64,000 bases of DNA from Virgibacillus_O xinjiangensis (GTDB lineage Bacteria; Bacillota; Bacilli; Bacillales; Amphibacillaceae), in NCBI RefSeq assembly GCF_042643145.1, contig NZ_JBHRSA010000057.1, forward strand, positions 1-64,000, given 5' to 3'. Below, in pieces: positions 1 to 9,463 of the stretch (its first letter is position 1; each line of letters starts with the position of its first letter). Below the pieces are notes generated by a model. It saw only the letters and a list, made by a program, of their open reading frames with translations, was not told the origin of the DNA and did no database searches. Made by a program: the position numbers and the translations under genes.

Positions 1-64
1 CGGCTACAATGACCTTCACCGCTCGGGACTCGAACCCTAAAGCGTGCGCACATGCCGGGCACAC

Positions 65-100
65 AAAAAAGCCGGAAGAGAAGCACTCTTCTCTTCCGGC
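65..100 (-). terminator. Intrinsic terminator of the DsbA-like gene
   Basis: On the minus strand a GCCGGAAGAGAA-type stem closes on its complement and is followed by six T. It begins about 10 bases past the stop codon of the gene ending at 110. Confidence 0.85.
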
Positions 101-109
101 TTTACATTC

Positions 110-829
110 TTATATGGTTTCACAACCTTCATCTGTACAGTAGGTTGTTTTTGCCTTCTTCTTCGGTTTGAACACCTCGAGATCCGGCTGGGAATTCTCC
201 TCTTCCCATACCTGCTCCAACACTTCCACGAATACTTCCTCTGGTTGTGCACCTGATACGGCATACTTCTCATTAAAAACAAAAAACGGCACACCTTGCA
301 CTCCAATCTGGCGAGCTTGTTCTTCATCTCCCCGTACATGGATCGCATAATCGTCTACCTTAAGCAAGGTTGTAACAGCATCCGGGTCAAGGCCTGTTTC
401 CTCTGCCAACTCAATCAAGGTTGCATGGTCACTGATCAGCCTGCCTTCTGTGAAATATGCCTTGAGCAGTCTTTCAGTCATCTCTCTGCCTTTTCCTTGT
501 TCCCCGGCGTATTGGGCAACACGATGGGCATCGAATGTATTTGTAGGCTGCATACTTTCAAAGTTAAAGATAAGACCCAATTCCGCAGCCTGCCTGCCAA
601 CATTTTCATTCATGGATTTTGCCTGGTCCCTCGGGATACCTTTAGATTCAGCTAGGTAGTCATGTATGTTCCGCCCGGGCACTGTATCTTCTGCAGGGTT
701 CAGTTCATAGCTTTTATATTGCAAGATAACATCATTATTATGTGTGAATTTTTCTAGAGCGTTTTCCAATCTTTGCTTCCCCATATAACAGAATGGGCAA
801 ACAAAGTCTGACCATACTTCTATTTTCAT
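110..829 (-). CDS. DsbA family oxidoreductase (FrnE-like)
   Basis: A 239-residue cytosolic thioredoxin-fold protein with a CPFC active site at residues 11-14, right after the first strand (EVWSDFVCPFCYMGK). It has no signal peptide, so it belongs to the FrnE/2-hydroxychromene-carboxylate isomerase branch of the DsbA superfamily rather than the secreted DsbA group. Members are thiol-disulfide oxidoreductases or isomerases, some linked to oxidative stress; the substrate here is unknown. The start has a GAGGTG ribosome site 8 bases upstream and a strong terminator follows, so it is probably a single-gene unit. The C-terminal tail is Lys-rich and contains two further Cys (TTYCTDEGCETI), which might act as a resolving pair. 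Confidence 0.9.
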   Translation of the reverse strand: MKIEVWSDFVCPFCYMGKQRLENALEKFTHNNDVILQYKSYELNPAEDTVPGRNIHDYLAESKGIPRDQAKSMNENVGRQAAELGLIFNFESMQPTNTFDAHRVAQYAGEQGKGREMTERLLKAYFTEGRLISDHATLIELAEETGLDPDAVTTLLKVDDYAIHVRGDEEQARQIGVQGVPFFVFNEKYAVSGAQPEEVFVEVLEQVWEEENSQPDLEVFKPKKKAKTTYCTDEGCETI

Positions 830-943
830 TTCTCATGCACCTCATTTCTGGAATATTGTAGCATAGCTTATGATGTCCCTGAAACATTGTATACTGCGGT
901 AATTATTGGGTATTGGTGTAGAAAACAGTCGTAGAATTTACTT

Positions 944-1393
944 CTATTTATAGGATTTTGTCTCCTGTACCGAACCATCATGTTTAAATACTTTCAATGA
1001 GGTTCCTTTATTACGGGCTATTTCCTTTGCTCTTTTAACTGCTTCTTTCTTATTACGGTATACCTTATCCGGCTTTTTAGCATGCGCTGACTGAACTGCC
1101 CAGCCGTCTTCATGGGAAATTACCTGTTCCTCTTCCTCCATGCGTTCCGGACTGTTTTCACGCTTCTTTGTGGAGGATCTTTTCGTCGGCTTTCCGTGGC
1201 TTTTATATTCATCCAGCTCTTCCTGGCTGGCATTTTCATGCCACTCCTTTGCCTGCTCGATTGCAATGGGGATTGCACGATTTTCCTCATATCCTTCATC
1301 TACCATAGAATTAGCAATATCAATCGCTTTCTTCTTTATGATAGTATTCAAGTTTTTCATAGATGACGGATAATCATTCATCGTCCAAGGCAT
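944..1393 (-). CDS. DUF2188 domain protein (YdaT-like)
   Basis: A small hydrophilic protein of 149 residues. The N-terminal part (MPWTMNDYPSSMKNL) resembles ChaB-like proteins. A Lys/Glu-rich linker leads to a C-terminal DUF2188 domain with the pattern DGWAVQSAHAKKPDKVYRNK, then KEAVKRAKEIARN. B. subtilis YdaT has the same arrangement and belongs to the general stress group; that role here is inferred. The ATG at 1393 is chosen because AAAGGAG lies 8 bases upstream; the in-frame GTG two codons earlier is too close to that site. The biochemical function is unknown. Confidence 0.8.
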   Translation of the reverse strand: MPWTMNDYPSSMKNLNTIIKKKAIDIANSMVDEGYEENRAIPIAIEQAKEWHENASQEELDEYKSHGKPTKRSSTKKRENSPERMEEEEQVISHEDGWAVQSAHAKKPDKVYRNKKEAVKRAKEIARNKGTSLKVFKHDGSVQETKSYK

Positions 1394-1550
1394 TAGCACC
1401 TCTCCTTTGGAACATCCTTTTGTTTATGTATTCCCCGCTTGCTGTAAAATAAAACTCCTTCCACCCTTGCCAGTCGCTATCCCGCCTCTAAACCAGCAGA
1501 GTTGGGCGCAAATAACTTCATGAAGTTTATAACGCCGCCTATACCTTATA

Positions 1551-1581
1551 GGAAAAGGCCTAGAGATCCCTCTAAGCCTTT
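1551..1581 (-). terminator. Probable terminator after fni
   Basis: A 12-bp stem with one G-U pair (1554-1565 against 1570-1581) and a 4-base loop, followed on the minus strand by TTTTCC. It lies 114 bases past the fni stop. Nothing else is recognised between 1400 and 1694. Confidence 0.5.
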
Positions 1582-1694
1582 ACTAACAGATCTCATTCAT
1601 TTGTCACCGATCGTGCTGAAAAAGTAGGACGCGTAGTGATTACTCACCCAGGCTATGACGTACGGATAGATAATGGTATCATTTGCCGTCCACA

Positions 1695-2756
1695 TCAGTC
1701 ATCAGACATTTCTTCCATTAACGACCTGCCCATAACATTTACCCGGTCAGTATTCTTTAACTCCTGAAGATTCTTTACTCCGATTCCGAACATCGCCATC
1801 TTCATCTCAAGCTCGATCTGCTCCATCACCTGGGCCACCGCTTCATCTGATTCCGTCGCCGCCTGGAGCAGCTGTCGGGCAAAACCGATAATATCCGCCC
1901 CTATCGTTACCGCTTTGGCGGCATCCACACCTGATTTCATACCGCCACTGGCAACTAGAGGCACATTCGGCAGCCTGCTGCGAACAGATACGAGGCAGTC
2001 CTTCGTTGGCAACCCCCAATTATTGAAAGCTTCTGCTGCAGCTTTTTTCAACGGGTCCCGCGAGCGAAGTTTCTCCACCTGGCTCCAGGAAGTGCCTCCA
2101 GCACCGGCTACATCTATATAGGAAATGCCTGCATTGTACAACTGTTGTGCAACCTTTCCGTCAATACCAAACCCTACCTCTTTAACCCCTACAGGAACAT
2201 CGAGTGATTCAGCAATCTTCTCTATTTTTGGGAGCAGGTTTTCAAAGTTGAGATCTCCACCGTCCTGGACAGCCTCTTGCAGGCTGTTAAGATGCAACAC
2301 CAATGAATCAGCCTCTGTCTTATCTACGATCTGTTGCGCTTCCTCCGCTCCATATCCGTAATTAAGCTGTACCGCTCCCAGATTGGCTATAATCGGGACA
2401 TGTGGAGCCTGCCGCCGTATAAGAAATGATTTCTTATGAGCGTCACTTTCCAGCAGGGCCCTAGTAGATCCGAGAGCGACTGCCCATCCTTTTTCCTCAG
2501 CGGCAGCCCCCAAATTCTGATTAATCTCTGCAGCCATTTCCGAACCGCCTGTCATAGAACTGACCAGGAAAGGTGCGTTCAGTGGTTTATCCAAAAAACG
2601 GGCAGTTAGATCTATATCATCAAAATTGATTTCAGGCAAAGCATTGTGCAGAAAGGATATTCCTTCCAGACCGGTCGACTTACCTACCCCTTCTACATTG
2701 TCCGTCAAACAAAGGCGAATGTGTTCAGTTTTACGCTGGTTGATACCCTTCTCCAT
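1695..2756 (-). CDS. fni: Type 2 isopentenyl-diphosphate delta-isomerase
   Basis: A 353-residue FMN/NADPH-dependent enzyme that interconverts isopentenyl and dimethylallyl diphosphate for isoprenoid synthesis. The family start (INQRKTEHIRLCL), the FLVSSMTGG segment, the VGVKEVGFGI strand and the C-terminal VASGGMKSGVDAAKA phosphate-binding loop of the FMN TIM barrel are all visible. Length is normal. The type 2 enzyme is the usual one in Bacillaceae using the MEP pathway. The start has GGGAG about 11 bases upstream. It stands alone between an unrelated gene and a terminator; its product feeds, among others, the YisP-like enzyme at 54567. Confidence 0.95.
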   Translation of the reverse strand: MEKGINQRKTEHIRLCLTDNVEGVGKSTGLEGISFLHNALPEINFDDIDLTARFLDKPLNAPFLVSSMTGGSEMAAEINQNLGAAAEEKGWAVALGSTRALLESDAHKKSFLIRRQAPHVPIIANLGAVQLNYGYGAEEAQQIVDKTEADSLVLHLNSLQEAVQDGGDLNFENLLPKIEKIAESLDVPVGVKEVGFGIDGKVAQQLYNAGISYIDVAGAGGTSWSQVEKLRSRDPLKKAAAEAFNNWGLPTKDCLVSVRSRLPNVPLVASGGMKSGVDAAKAVTIGADIIGFARQLLQAATESDEAVAQVMEQIELEMKMAMFGIGVKNLQELKNTDRVNVMGRSLMEEMSDD

Positions 2757-2906
2757 GGTTGATGAGGCTCCCTTCTTTGTTTAATCATATCTTACCATTA
2801 TCCATCTTCACAGTAAAAAGGAAGTGTTCCCACCAAAAAATGCTTGTCTCCATACGGAAAACATGGTATAGCTAAACATATCAATGAAGAATCGGGAGGA
2901 ACCAAG

Positions 2907-3446
2907 GTGAAACGACGTGCAAGGAGATTTGCCGAAAAGGCCCATCGGGGTCAAAAAAGGAAAAACAGAGATATACCCTATGTCACCCATCCTATCCGTG
3001 TAGCTGAACAGCTGGAGAGGAACGGATTCCCGGAAGAACTCGTATGCGCAGCCTACTTGCATGATGTAGCTGAAGACACCGCCTATACGGTGGAGGATAT
3101 TAGAGTGGAGTTTGGTGATAGGGTCGCTTCATTGGTAGAAGCGCATACGGAAGACAAATCAAAGTCCTGGAAAGAAAGAAAACAGCATACCATCCATACC
3201 CTCAAATTTTCCGATAAAGAGATAAAATACCTGATTGTTGCCGATAAGCTAGATAATCTCCTTGGACTCGAACAAGACCTTGCGGAACAAGGAGAGAGGA
3301 TCTGGGATAATTTCAATGCAGGTTATGAGGAGCAGAAATGGTACAACGAATCGATCGCTGAACATATGTATGAGGGATTGATAGATGAAGATGTTCCTCA
3401 TTATTTCTATGAATTTGAAGAGACGGTCAAGCGGGTGTTCAGATGA
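2907..3446 (+). CDS. HD domain hydrolase (RelA/SpoT hydrolase-like)
   Basis: A protein of about 179 residues with the HD metal-binding pattern of the ppGpp-hydrolase fold: THPIRVAEQL, then AAYLHDVAEDT (the HD pair), a long helix, and IVADKLDNL with the last metal-ligand Asp. It is a stand-alone hydrolase domain without synthetase or TGS/ACT parts, so it resembles Mesh1-like small alarmone or nucleotide hydrolases; substrate not shown. I choose the GTG at 2907 because GGAGGAAC sits just upstream; an in-frame ATG at 2844 has no ribosome site and would add 21 unlikely residues. Confidence 0.8.
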   Translation: MKRRARRFAEKAHRGQKRKNRDIPYVTHPIRVAEQLERNGFPEELVCAAYLHDVAEDTAYTVEDIRVEFGDRVASLVEAHTEDKSKSWKERKQHTIHTLKFSDKEIKYLIVADKLDNLLGLEQDLAEQGERIWDNFNAGYEEQKWYNESIAEHMYEGLIDEDVPHYFYEFEETVKRVFR

Positions 3447-3474
3447 AAAAGAGACGCAGAATCATCTGCGTCTC
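3446..3474 (-). terminator. Terminator of the acetyltransferase gene
   Basis: A perfect 10-bp stem, GAGACGCAGA with its complement around a 4-base loop, is followed on the minus strand by five T. It lies between two convergent genes. Confidence 0.85.
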
Positions 3475-3503
3475 CATTAGAAATAACAAATGACCAACCC
3501 GGT

Positions 3504-4016
3504 TCAGCTGTCATTCCAGATAATCTCCCCCTGTTGGGTCTGGTGGTCAATTTTAACATCGAAGTAATGTTTGCTGTAGAAATGCTTCAATCGCTCCACA
3601 TGGTCAAAATCACGCTTCACAATATCTCCGGTAATGTACTGGTAATTTTCCTCACGTGCCATCTCTTTCAAATGCTTCATCAATACGGACCCATATCCTT
3701 TATTTTCTTCTCCTTTTATGTCGGCGATATGGAGAGTTCTCTCGTCCCTATATTCCGCCTGGATGGCGGAATCCCAGTTACCCCGGAAAGGTTTTCTGCA
3801 GTCATGGAGCATTAATTGGAAGGTGGTGCTGTCTTTATCGGCAAAGATGACCATCCAATGTTCATCATTTGTCTGGTCAATGCTGATGATTTCCGATCGT
3901 TTGGCTATCTCTTTAATATTATTCTGCATACGGAACAATTGAATTTCCAGTGTATCCAGTTTCTCCTGCAATTCGTCTTTGCTCTTCTCTTCCTCAAGAA
4001 AAGCTGTATATACCAT
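3504..4016 (-). CDS. GNAT family N-acetyltransferase with N-terminal coiled coil
   Basis: About 170 residues. The first 45 are a heptad-rich helix (EEEKSKDELQEKLDTLEIQL). A GNAT core follows with the acetyl-CoA pyrophosphate loop ENKGYGSVLMKHLKEMA and a C-terminal segment HVERLKHFYSKHYF. The acceptor is unknown. The ATG at 4016 has AGGTG six bases upstream; an in-frame GTG three codons earlier is possible but lacks a good site. A strong terminator follows. Confidence 0.75.
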   Translation of the reverse strand: MVYTAFLEEEKSKDELQEKLDTLEIQLFRMQNNIKEIAKRSEIISIDQTNDEHWMVIFADKDSTTFQLMLHDCRKPFRGNWDSAIQAEYRDERTLHIADIKGEENKGYGSVLMKHLKEMAREENYQYITGDIVKRDFDHVERLKHFYSKHYFDVKIDHQTQQGEIIWNDS

Positions 4017-4091
4017 ATCAATCACCTGATAGAATTTATTGTTGGTGTACTAACACACAGTCAGCAATTCTATCAAATATGAACGACACGT

Positions 4092-4667
4092 TCAACCACC
4101 CCTCGTGGATGAACTATTATGATACAAGAAACAGTTTTCTGTATGATCATCCACCATTCCGACTGCCTGCATGAAAGCATAACAAATGGTCGGGCCGACA
4201 AACTTAAAGCCTCTTCGCTTTAAATCTTTGCTCATTTCATCGGACTCTTTCGTAGCAACAGGTATCTCTGAAGAATGCTTCCAGTGATTCCGGATGGTTT
4301 CTCCACCGGTGAATTGCCAAATATACCGGTCAAAGCTTCCGAATTCCTGTTGAACCTTCAAAAAGTTGCCTGCATTTGTTATGACGGAACGAATCTTCAG
4401 CCGGTTTCTGATAATTCCCTCATTCCGCTGGAGCTCGGCCACTTTTTCATCTCCATAATTACAAATCATTTCGGGTCGGAAGTGATCAAATGCTTCGCGA
4501 TATGCCTCCCTGCGTTTAAGGATGGTCAACCAGCTTAATCCCGCCTGCGCACCTTCCAATGTAAGCATCTCGAACAGCTTACGATCCTCATGAACGGCTC
4601 TTCCCCACTCCTCGCCATGGTATTGTATATAATCCGGGTCATTTGTCACCCATTCACACCGATTCAT
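4092..4667 (-). CDS. tag: DNA-3-methyladenine glycosylase I
   Basis: A 191-residue base-excision repair enzyme that removes 3-methyladenine from alkylated DNA. The Tag zinc site is visible: Cys4 in RCEW, His17 in YHGEEWG, and the C-terminal DDHTENC supplying His and Cys. The LSWLTILKRREAYREAFDHF segment is typical. It starts 4 bases after the rhodanese gene, so the two are probably cotranscribed. Length is normal. Confidence 0.93.
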   Translation of the reverse strand: MNRCEWVTNDPDYIQYHGEEWGRAVHEDRKLFEMLTLEGAQAGLSWLTILKRREAYREAFDHFRPEMICNYGDEKVAELQRNEGIIRNRLKIRSVITNAGNFLKVQQEFGSFDRYIWQFTGGETIRNHWKHSSEIPVATKESDEMSKDLKRRGFKFVGPTICYAFMQAVGMVDDHTENCFLYHNSSSTRGG

Positions 4668-4671
4668 TTCC

Positions 4672-5514
4672 TCACTCTTCCTTTGTTTCTATTTTATTGT
4701 CTTCATAGGAAATCCAATCACTGAAACTGCCAGGGTAAAGTTTCACTTTACTAAAACCCGCCATTTTCAAGGCAAGGATATTGGGACATGCTGAAATTCC
4801 GGAACCACACGAAACGATAATATCTTTATCTTTCGGCAGGGAAGAAAAGTGTTGTTGCAAGTCTCCTTTGCTTTTCCAGGTGCCATCCTTCTTATATATA
4901 TCCTTCCAAAAGTAATTCTTCGCACCCGGAATATGACCTGCCTTCTTGTACAATGGTTCCTCCTTCCCTAAGTAACGTTCCTTGGAACGGGAATCAATCA
5001 AAACGGCAGCTTCGTTCTCCAGCTTTTCCTTCACTTCTTCTATATCAACTGTCTGGTTCTCTTTGAGATGAGGGCGGAATTCTTTTGCTGCCAATACCGG
5101 CAAGGACTTGGTAACCGCATTTCCTTCTTCCACCCACTTATTATAGCCTCCCTCCAGGACATATGTCCTTTCATGCCCCAGGATATGAAGCAGCCACCAC
5201 AGCCTAGCAGCAAACATATCATTTTCCTGGTCATAGATGATTACTGTGGTTTCATGGCCAATCCCTATATTCCCAATTTTCGCCGCAAACAACTCTAGAT
5301 CCGGCAGAGGATGCTTTCCCCCATGTTTTTCCGGTCTACTAGAAAGGTCCTTCTCCAAATCCAAGTAGACAGCTCCTGGAAGGTGATTCTGCAGATACAT
5401 TTTCCTTCCGGCATCCGGATCGCTGAGGTCAAATCGTACGTCGATGATGACCGTATTGCCCTGCCTATTCTGCAGCCTGTTCTTCAATCTATTAACATTT
5501 ATTATATAAGGCAT
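4672..5514 (-). CDS. Sulfurtransferase (thiosulfate/3-mercaptopyruvate type, two rhodanese domains)
   Basis: A 280-residue tandem rhodanese. The N-terminal inactive domain carries the NHLPGAVYLDLEKDLS pattern and the C-terminal one ends in the active loop VSCGSGISAC with the catalytic Cys in CGSGI. The loop resembles the CGSGVTA form seen in mercaptopyruvate/thiosulfate sulfurtransferases. The ATG at 5514 has AGGAGG 7 bases upstream; a longer frame back to 5628 lacks a ribosome site. It precedes tag with 4 bases between them. Confidence 0.9.
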   Translation of the reverse strand: MPYIINVNRLKNRLQNRQGNTVIIDVRFDLSDPDAGRKMYLQNHLPGAVYLDLEKDLSSRPEKHGGKHPLPDLELFAAKIGNIGIGHETTVIIYDQENDMFAARLWWLLHILGHERTYVLEGGYNKWVEEGNAVTKSLPVLAAKEFRPHLKENQTVDIEEVKEKLENEAAVLIDSRSKERYLGKEEPLYKKAGHIPGAKNYFWKDIYKKDGTWKSKGDLQQHFSSLPKDKDIIVSCGSGISACPNILALKMAGFSKVKLYPGSFSDWISYEDNKIETKEE

Positions 5515-5754
5515 GTAATTCCTCCTATTGATTAATACGCCTGTGGCACCTCTCCATTTCCATACCTTTATTTTACCGTATGCCTCTGAACATGCATAGT
5601 TATATTTAAAATTTTCCAAAGATTCCATCTCATCTCATCGTTTCTTCTTCCCCCCTTCCCAAGTCAAAGCCTCTAGCACAACCGTATCAGCGGAAGCTGA
5701 TGTATGTCCCACTTTATGCTAAAATCAACTAAATAAATGAGGGAGTGGATGAGA

Positions 5755-6987
5755 ATGAAAGATGAAATCATCAAACGCTTTACTGCATATGTAAAAATAG
5801 ATACCCAGTCGAATGCGGATCATACGTCCATCCCTTCGACCCCAGGTCAATTGGAACTTGCCCACCTTCTGGTTGAAGAACTGAAAGATATCGGTATGTC
5901 TGATGTGTCAGTCGACGAGTATGGCTATGTGATGGCAACCCTTCCGGCAAATACCGATCAAGAGATGCCCACCATCGGTTTTCTTGCCCATCTCGATACA
6001 GCTACCGACTTTACAGGGAAAAGTGTAAAACCGAGAATCAACGAAAATTATGACGGGAATGACATCATCTTGAATAGCGAGAAAGAGATTGTCCTTTCCG
6101 TTGAGGAGTTCCCCGAACTATCGGATTACCAAGGCCACACCTTGATTACAACAGATGGAACCACTCTCCTGGGAGCTGACAATAAGGCTGGAATCGCCGA
6201 GATCATAACTGCTATGGATTACTTGGTTCAACATCCGGATATTGAACACGGCAAGATACGAGTCGCCTTCACTCCAGATGAAGAAATTGGCCGTGGACCG
6301 CATAAATTCGATGTCGATCAATTCAACGTGGATTTTGCTTATACCGTGGATGGCGGGCCGCTCGGGGAACTTCAGTATGAAAGCTTCCATGCTGCCGCTG
6401 CCACCATTTCATTCAAAGGAAACAGTGTCCATCCCGGTACAGCGAAGGACAAAATGGTGAATGCAGGTAAAATGGCTGCCGAATTCATTCAAAAATTTCC
6501 CGAGAAAGAAACTCCTGAACACACCGAGGGGTACGATGGTTTTTATCATCTTATCTCCGTGGTGGGGGATGTAGAGCAAACCCAGGTTTCTTACATCATT
6601 CGGGACTTTGAGTGGGATAACTTCCAGATGAGAAAAGACACAGTTCAGCGATTTGTTCACGAAATCAATCAAAAATATGGAGAAGCAAGGGCCGAGTTGG
6701 ACATGAACGATCAGTACTACAATATGCGCGATAAAATTGAACCTGTCATGGAAATCGTGGACATTGCCGAACAGGCGATGAAGAACCTTGAAATTGAGGC
6801 TATGATCAAACCCGTAAGAGGAGGAACAGACGGATCGCAGATTTCCTATATGGGAGTTCCAACCCCCAATATTTTCACTGGCGGAGAGAACTTCCATGGC
6901 AAATATGAGTACATCTCCATAGATAATATGATTAAAGCTGTCCATGTTATTGTAGAAATCTGCCGTTTATTCGGCAAACAGAAATGA
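5755..6987 (+). CDS. pepT: Peptidase T (tripeptide aminopeptidase)
   Basis: A 410-residue M20B metallopeptidase that releases the N-terminal residue of tripeptides in the cytoplasm. Two-zinc site residues are visible: HLD (79-81), the bridging Asp in LLGADNKAG (Asp142), catalytic Glu in TPDEEIGRG, Asp in YTVDGG, and the last His in GGENFHG. The lid-domain segment GNSVHPGTAKDKMVNA is typical. The ATG at 5755 has GGGAG 9 bases upstream; two earlier in-frame ATGs are too close to that site. A terminator hairpin shared with the convergent MFS gene follows. Confidence 0.95.
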   Translation: MKDEIIKRFTAYVKIDTQSNADHTSIPSTPGQLELAHLLVEELKDIGMSDVSVDEYGYVMATLPANTDQEMPTIGFLAHLDTATDFTGKSVKPRINENYDGNDIILNSEKEIVLSVEEFPELSDYQGHTLITTDGTTLLGADNKAGIAEIITAMDYLVQHPDIEHGKIRVAFTPDEEIGRGPHKFDVDQFNVDFAYTVDGGPLGELQYESFHAAAATISFKGNSVHPGTAKDKMVNAGKMAAEFIQKFPEKETPEHTEGYDGFYHLISVVGDVEQTQVSYIIRDFEWDNFQMRKDTVQRFVHEINQKYGEARAELDMNDQYYNMRDKIEPVMEIVDIAEQAMKNLEIEAMIKPVRGGTDGSQISYMGVPTPNIFTGGENFHGKYEYISIDNMIKAVHVIVEICRLFGKQK

Positions 6988-6995
6988 CCTTTTAA

Positions 6996-7019
6996 AGGGC
7001 GGAGTCATCCTTCCGCCCT
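6996..7019. terminator. Shared hairpin between pepT and the MFS gene
   Basis: AGGGCGGA pairs with TCCGCCCT (6996-7003 with 7012-7019). It lies 8 bases after pepT and overlaps the stop codon of the convergent gene. T-runs on both sides are weak. Confidence 0.55.
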
Positions 7020-8201
7020 GCCTTGATATATAAAGTAGGAAGCTATAAAACTGATCGTACTGAACCCAGACAATGCCAAGAATCCTCCTGAGTACCCCCA
7101 CATTTTGATCAAAGTTACAGCTATTGGAGGGCCGGCTGTGGCACCAAGAAACAAGATGAACGCATAATAGGCAGCTGCTACTGCCCTGCTCTCTCCTCCC
7201 ATTTCTCCGACAAGCATCATGATGGAGGGAAAAGTCAAAGAAATTCCTGCCACATATAGAATACTCCAAATGACCAATAAATTGATGTGTCCCCCTGTGA
7301 GCCCAAGACAAACGAGGCTCACTACTGCCATTCCCAGTCCAGTTCTCAACACCGCCAGTAACCCAAACCGCTTCACGAACAGTCCTGTGAATGGTGAAAG
7401 TACCATTCCAACTAATCCAGCGGCACGAATGAGAACCATTCTTTCCTCCTCAACTAGGTGAACAGACTGCAGATATTCCCCTAATATCGTATACATACCA
7501 ATAAAAGTGAGAAGAAGGGTAAATGTAATGACATAGCAGAAGAGCAGTCCTCTGTTATGGAAGACTCCATACACCTGTCTGAAATATCCGTTTTTTCTTT
7601 GCGGGCGGCCTATATAAGTATTGTTTGCACTTGGAAACCTGGCCAGTATAGCTGCCATACTAATTGCGTATAGGATTGCCATGAAAAAAAAGACAATTTT
7701 CCAATCAAACGTTTGATCAATAATATCACTTAGAACCTGACCAAAGATTCCTGCAGTAACAAAGCCAAAACTGATCCAACCGACAGTCGTTGTTCTTTTT
7801 TCAGGTGGATATACATCAAAAACAAAAGCCAACGCCGTGGGGGCAAAAGAGGCGGCAAAAAATCCTTGCAACCCTCTCAGTATAAGTACCGTAGAAAAAC
7901 TATCCGCCACCCCGACCCCACCAGTAGTCAAAGCAAGCATACCCATGCCGAACAGAATAACAGATTTACGGCCATACCTGTCAGAAAGCGGCCCAAACAG
8001 CAAGAAACCGAAGGCATAAAATAATGAGAAAACACTGCCTGCAGCGGAAGCGACGCTCATGGTGACTTCATATTCTTCCGCTAGTGATGAAACAAGCGGA
8101 AGGGTAATATAGACACTGGAAACCACCACCATGGCACACCAGAAAAGAAGGGCTGTCAACGCACCCAAACCATGTACTGTTTCAGCTGCTCTATGTTCCA
8201 C
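7005..8201 (-). CDS. MFS transporter (drug/metabolite exporter, DHA1-like)
   Basis: A 398-residue protein with 12 predicted membrane segments. The signature loop between segments 2 and 3 (GPLSDRYGRKSVILFG) and the segment-5 motif C-like region (VGWISFGFVTAGIFGQV) put it with the major facilitator antiporters. The substrate cannot be read from sequence. It starts with GTG, with GAGGGGG about 10 bases upstream. No regulator is next to it. Confidence 0.85.
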   Translation of the reverse strand: MEHRAAETVHGLGALTALLFWCAMVVVSSVYITLPLVSSLAEEYEVTMSVASAAGSVFSLFYAFGFLLFGPLSDRYGRKSVILFGMGMLALTTGGVGVADSFSTVLILRGLQGFFAASFAPTALAFVFDVYPPEKRTTTVGWISFGFVTAGIFGQVLSDIIDQTFDWKIVFFFMAILYAISMAAILARFPSANNTYIGRPQRKNGYFRQVYGVFHNRGLLFCYVITFTLLLTFIGMYTILGEYLQSVHLVEEERMVLIRAAGLVGMVLSPFTGLFVKRFGLLAVLRTGLGMAVVSLVCLGLTGGHINLLVIWSILYVAGISLTFPSIMMLVGEMGGESRAVAAAYYAFILFLGATAGPPIAVTLIKMWGYSGGFLALSGFSTISFIASYFIYQGRAEG

Positions 8202-8366
8202 TGTGATATCCCCCTCATAGATCCTCTTTTTATGGATATGTCAACAGACGATCAATGGTTCACCTGCCACCATGCCGCTGGTTCAAAATTATGTTGCCCA
8301 TTTCCTTGTCTGTATGGGAAAATAAAAGACAGTATTAATTGCCTGGGATGAAGGAGAGAAAAAATA

Positions 8367-9398
8367 ATGAACAACGTGAGAATTACAGCTATAATGGGCG
8401 CCTGCTTCCTTCTGATGTTTGCCGCAGCTTGTACAAATACCGGTGGGGAAGAACAGGAAACAGCCCCAGAGGACGAAGCCTCAAATGAAACTTCACCAGA
8501 GACGACAGAGAATGAACAGGAAATACGCCTGCCAGAAATGGCCCTCATTAAGAAAGATGAAGGAAAGGAAGTTACTGATCTACAGCATGCTTTAGAAGCC
8601 ATTGGATACCCCGTCCAAATCAGCGGTGTCTATGATGAAATGACCACTTGGGCCATAACCGATTTTCAGCTGCAGCATGATGGGCTAACACCGCTTGGCG
8701 TTTATAATGAACAGACAAAAGAGGCGTTGAATGTTGCTCTTTCTGAAGGTTTTTCAGGAGAAGCCGGCAAAGGACTGCCGCAGCCAACAGAAACAGCAGC
8801 TTCTGACGGAGGCACACCAGTCCTTTCCAACCCCTATGATCAATTGGCCTTAGTAAATAAACAGCAAGCCCTGCCCTCTGATTATGTGCCAGGTGATATG
8901 GTAGTCCCGGATGTACGTTTTCCTTTTGAGGAGGATTTGCCCAAGAAGAAAATGAGAGAACCTGCTGCAGAGGCGTTGAAAAATTTGTTTGAGGCTGCCG
9001 AAGAAGATGGCTTGGAACTGTTTGCCCAATCAGGATACAGATCTTATGATAGGCAAGATTCCCTTTTCGCCTCTTACGTGGAGGCGAATGGAGAAGAAGC
9101 CGCCAATAAATTCAGTGCCCGGCCAGGAGAAAGCGAGCATCAAACAGGATTGACCATGGATATCACCAGTGCTTCGGTGGACTTTGAGTTGACAACGGAC
9201 TTCGGAGAAACAGAAGAGGGAAAATGGGTTAAGGAACATGCAGCCGAATACGGTTTTATCATCCGATATCCGGAGGGAAAGGAACAGATCACCGGCTATC
9301 AGTATGAGCCTTGGCATTTGCGTTATGTAGGGGAAAAAACTGCTAAAGGCATAAGGAATCAGGAGATCACTTTGGAAGAATACTTGAATGAGGAATAA
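8367..9398 (+). CDS. Lipoprotein with peptidoglycan-binding and VanY D,D-carboxypeptidase domains
   Basis: A 343-residue exported lipoprotein. A hydrophobic signal ends in the lipobox LMFAAAC (lipidated Cys at 22), followed by an acidic Glu/Thr-rich linker. Residues 65-125 form a PG_binding_1 domain (EVTDLQHALEAIGYPV, DFQLQHDGLTPLGVY). The C-terminal half is a LAS/VanY metallopeptidase with FAQSGYRSYDRQ, SARPGESEHQTGLTMDIT (zinc His and Asp) and EPWHLRYVG (catalytic Glu, zinc His). It probably trims the terminal D-Ala of wall peptides outside the membrane. GGAGA precedes the ATG and a long terminator follows. Confidence 0.92.
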   Translation: MNNVRITAIMGACFLLMFAAACTNTGGEEQETAPEDEASNETSPETTENEQEIRLPEMALIKKDEGKEVTDLQHALEAIGYPVQISGVYDEMTTWAITDFQLQHDGLTPLGVYNEQTKEALNVALSEGFSGEAGKGLPQPTETAASDGGTPVLSNPYDQLALVNKQQALPSDYVPGDMVVPDVRFPFEEDLPKKKMREPAAEALKNLFEAAEEDGLELFAQSGYRSYDRQDSLFASYVEANGEEAANKFSARPGESEHQTGLTMDITSASVDFELTTDFGETEEGKWVKEHAAEYGFIIRYPEGKEQITGYQYEPWHLRYVGEKTAKGIRNQEITLEEYLNEE

Positions 9399-9416
9399 GA
9401 GGGTTGTCCCAAACGT

Positions 9417-9463
9417 AAGGGGAATCCGCGAAGAAGCATCACCTCTTCGTGGCTTCCCCTTTC
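9417..9463 (+). terminator. Terminator after the VanY lipoprotein gene
   Basis: A long imperfect hairpin: AAGGGGAA pairs with TTCCCCTT and the inner CGAAGA with TCTTCG, ending in TTTCT. Confidence 0.65.

Noticed and set aside
1..60. A T-arm-like GGTTCGAGTCC on the minus strand, suggesting a tRNA end
   Set aside because: The T-stem has a mismatch, and the sequence where the acceptor 5' strand and anticodon arm should be is the terminator of the DsbA-like gene. No cloverleaf can be closed.
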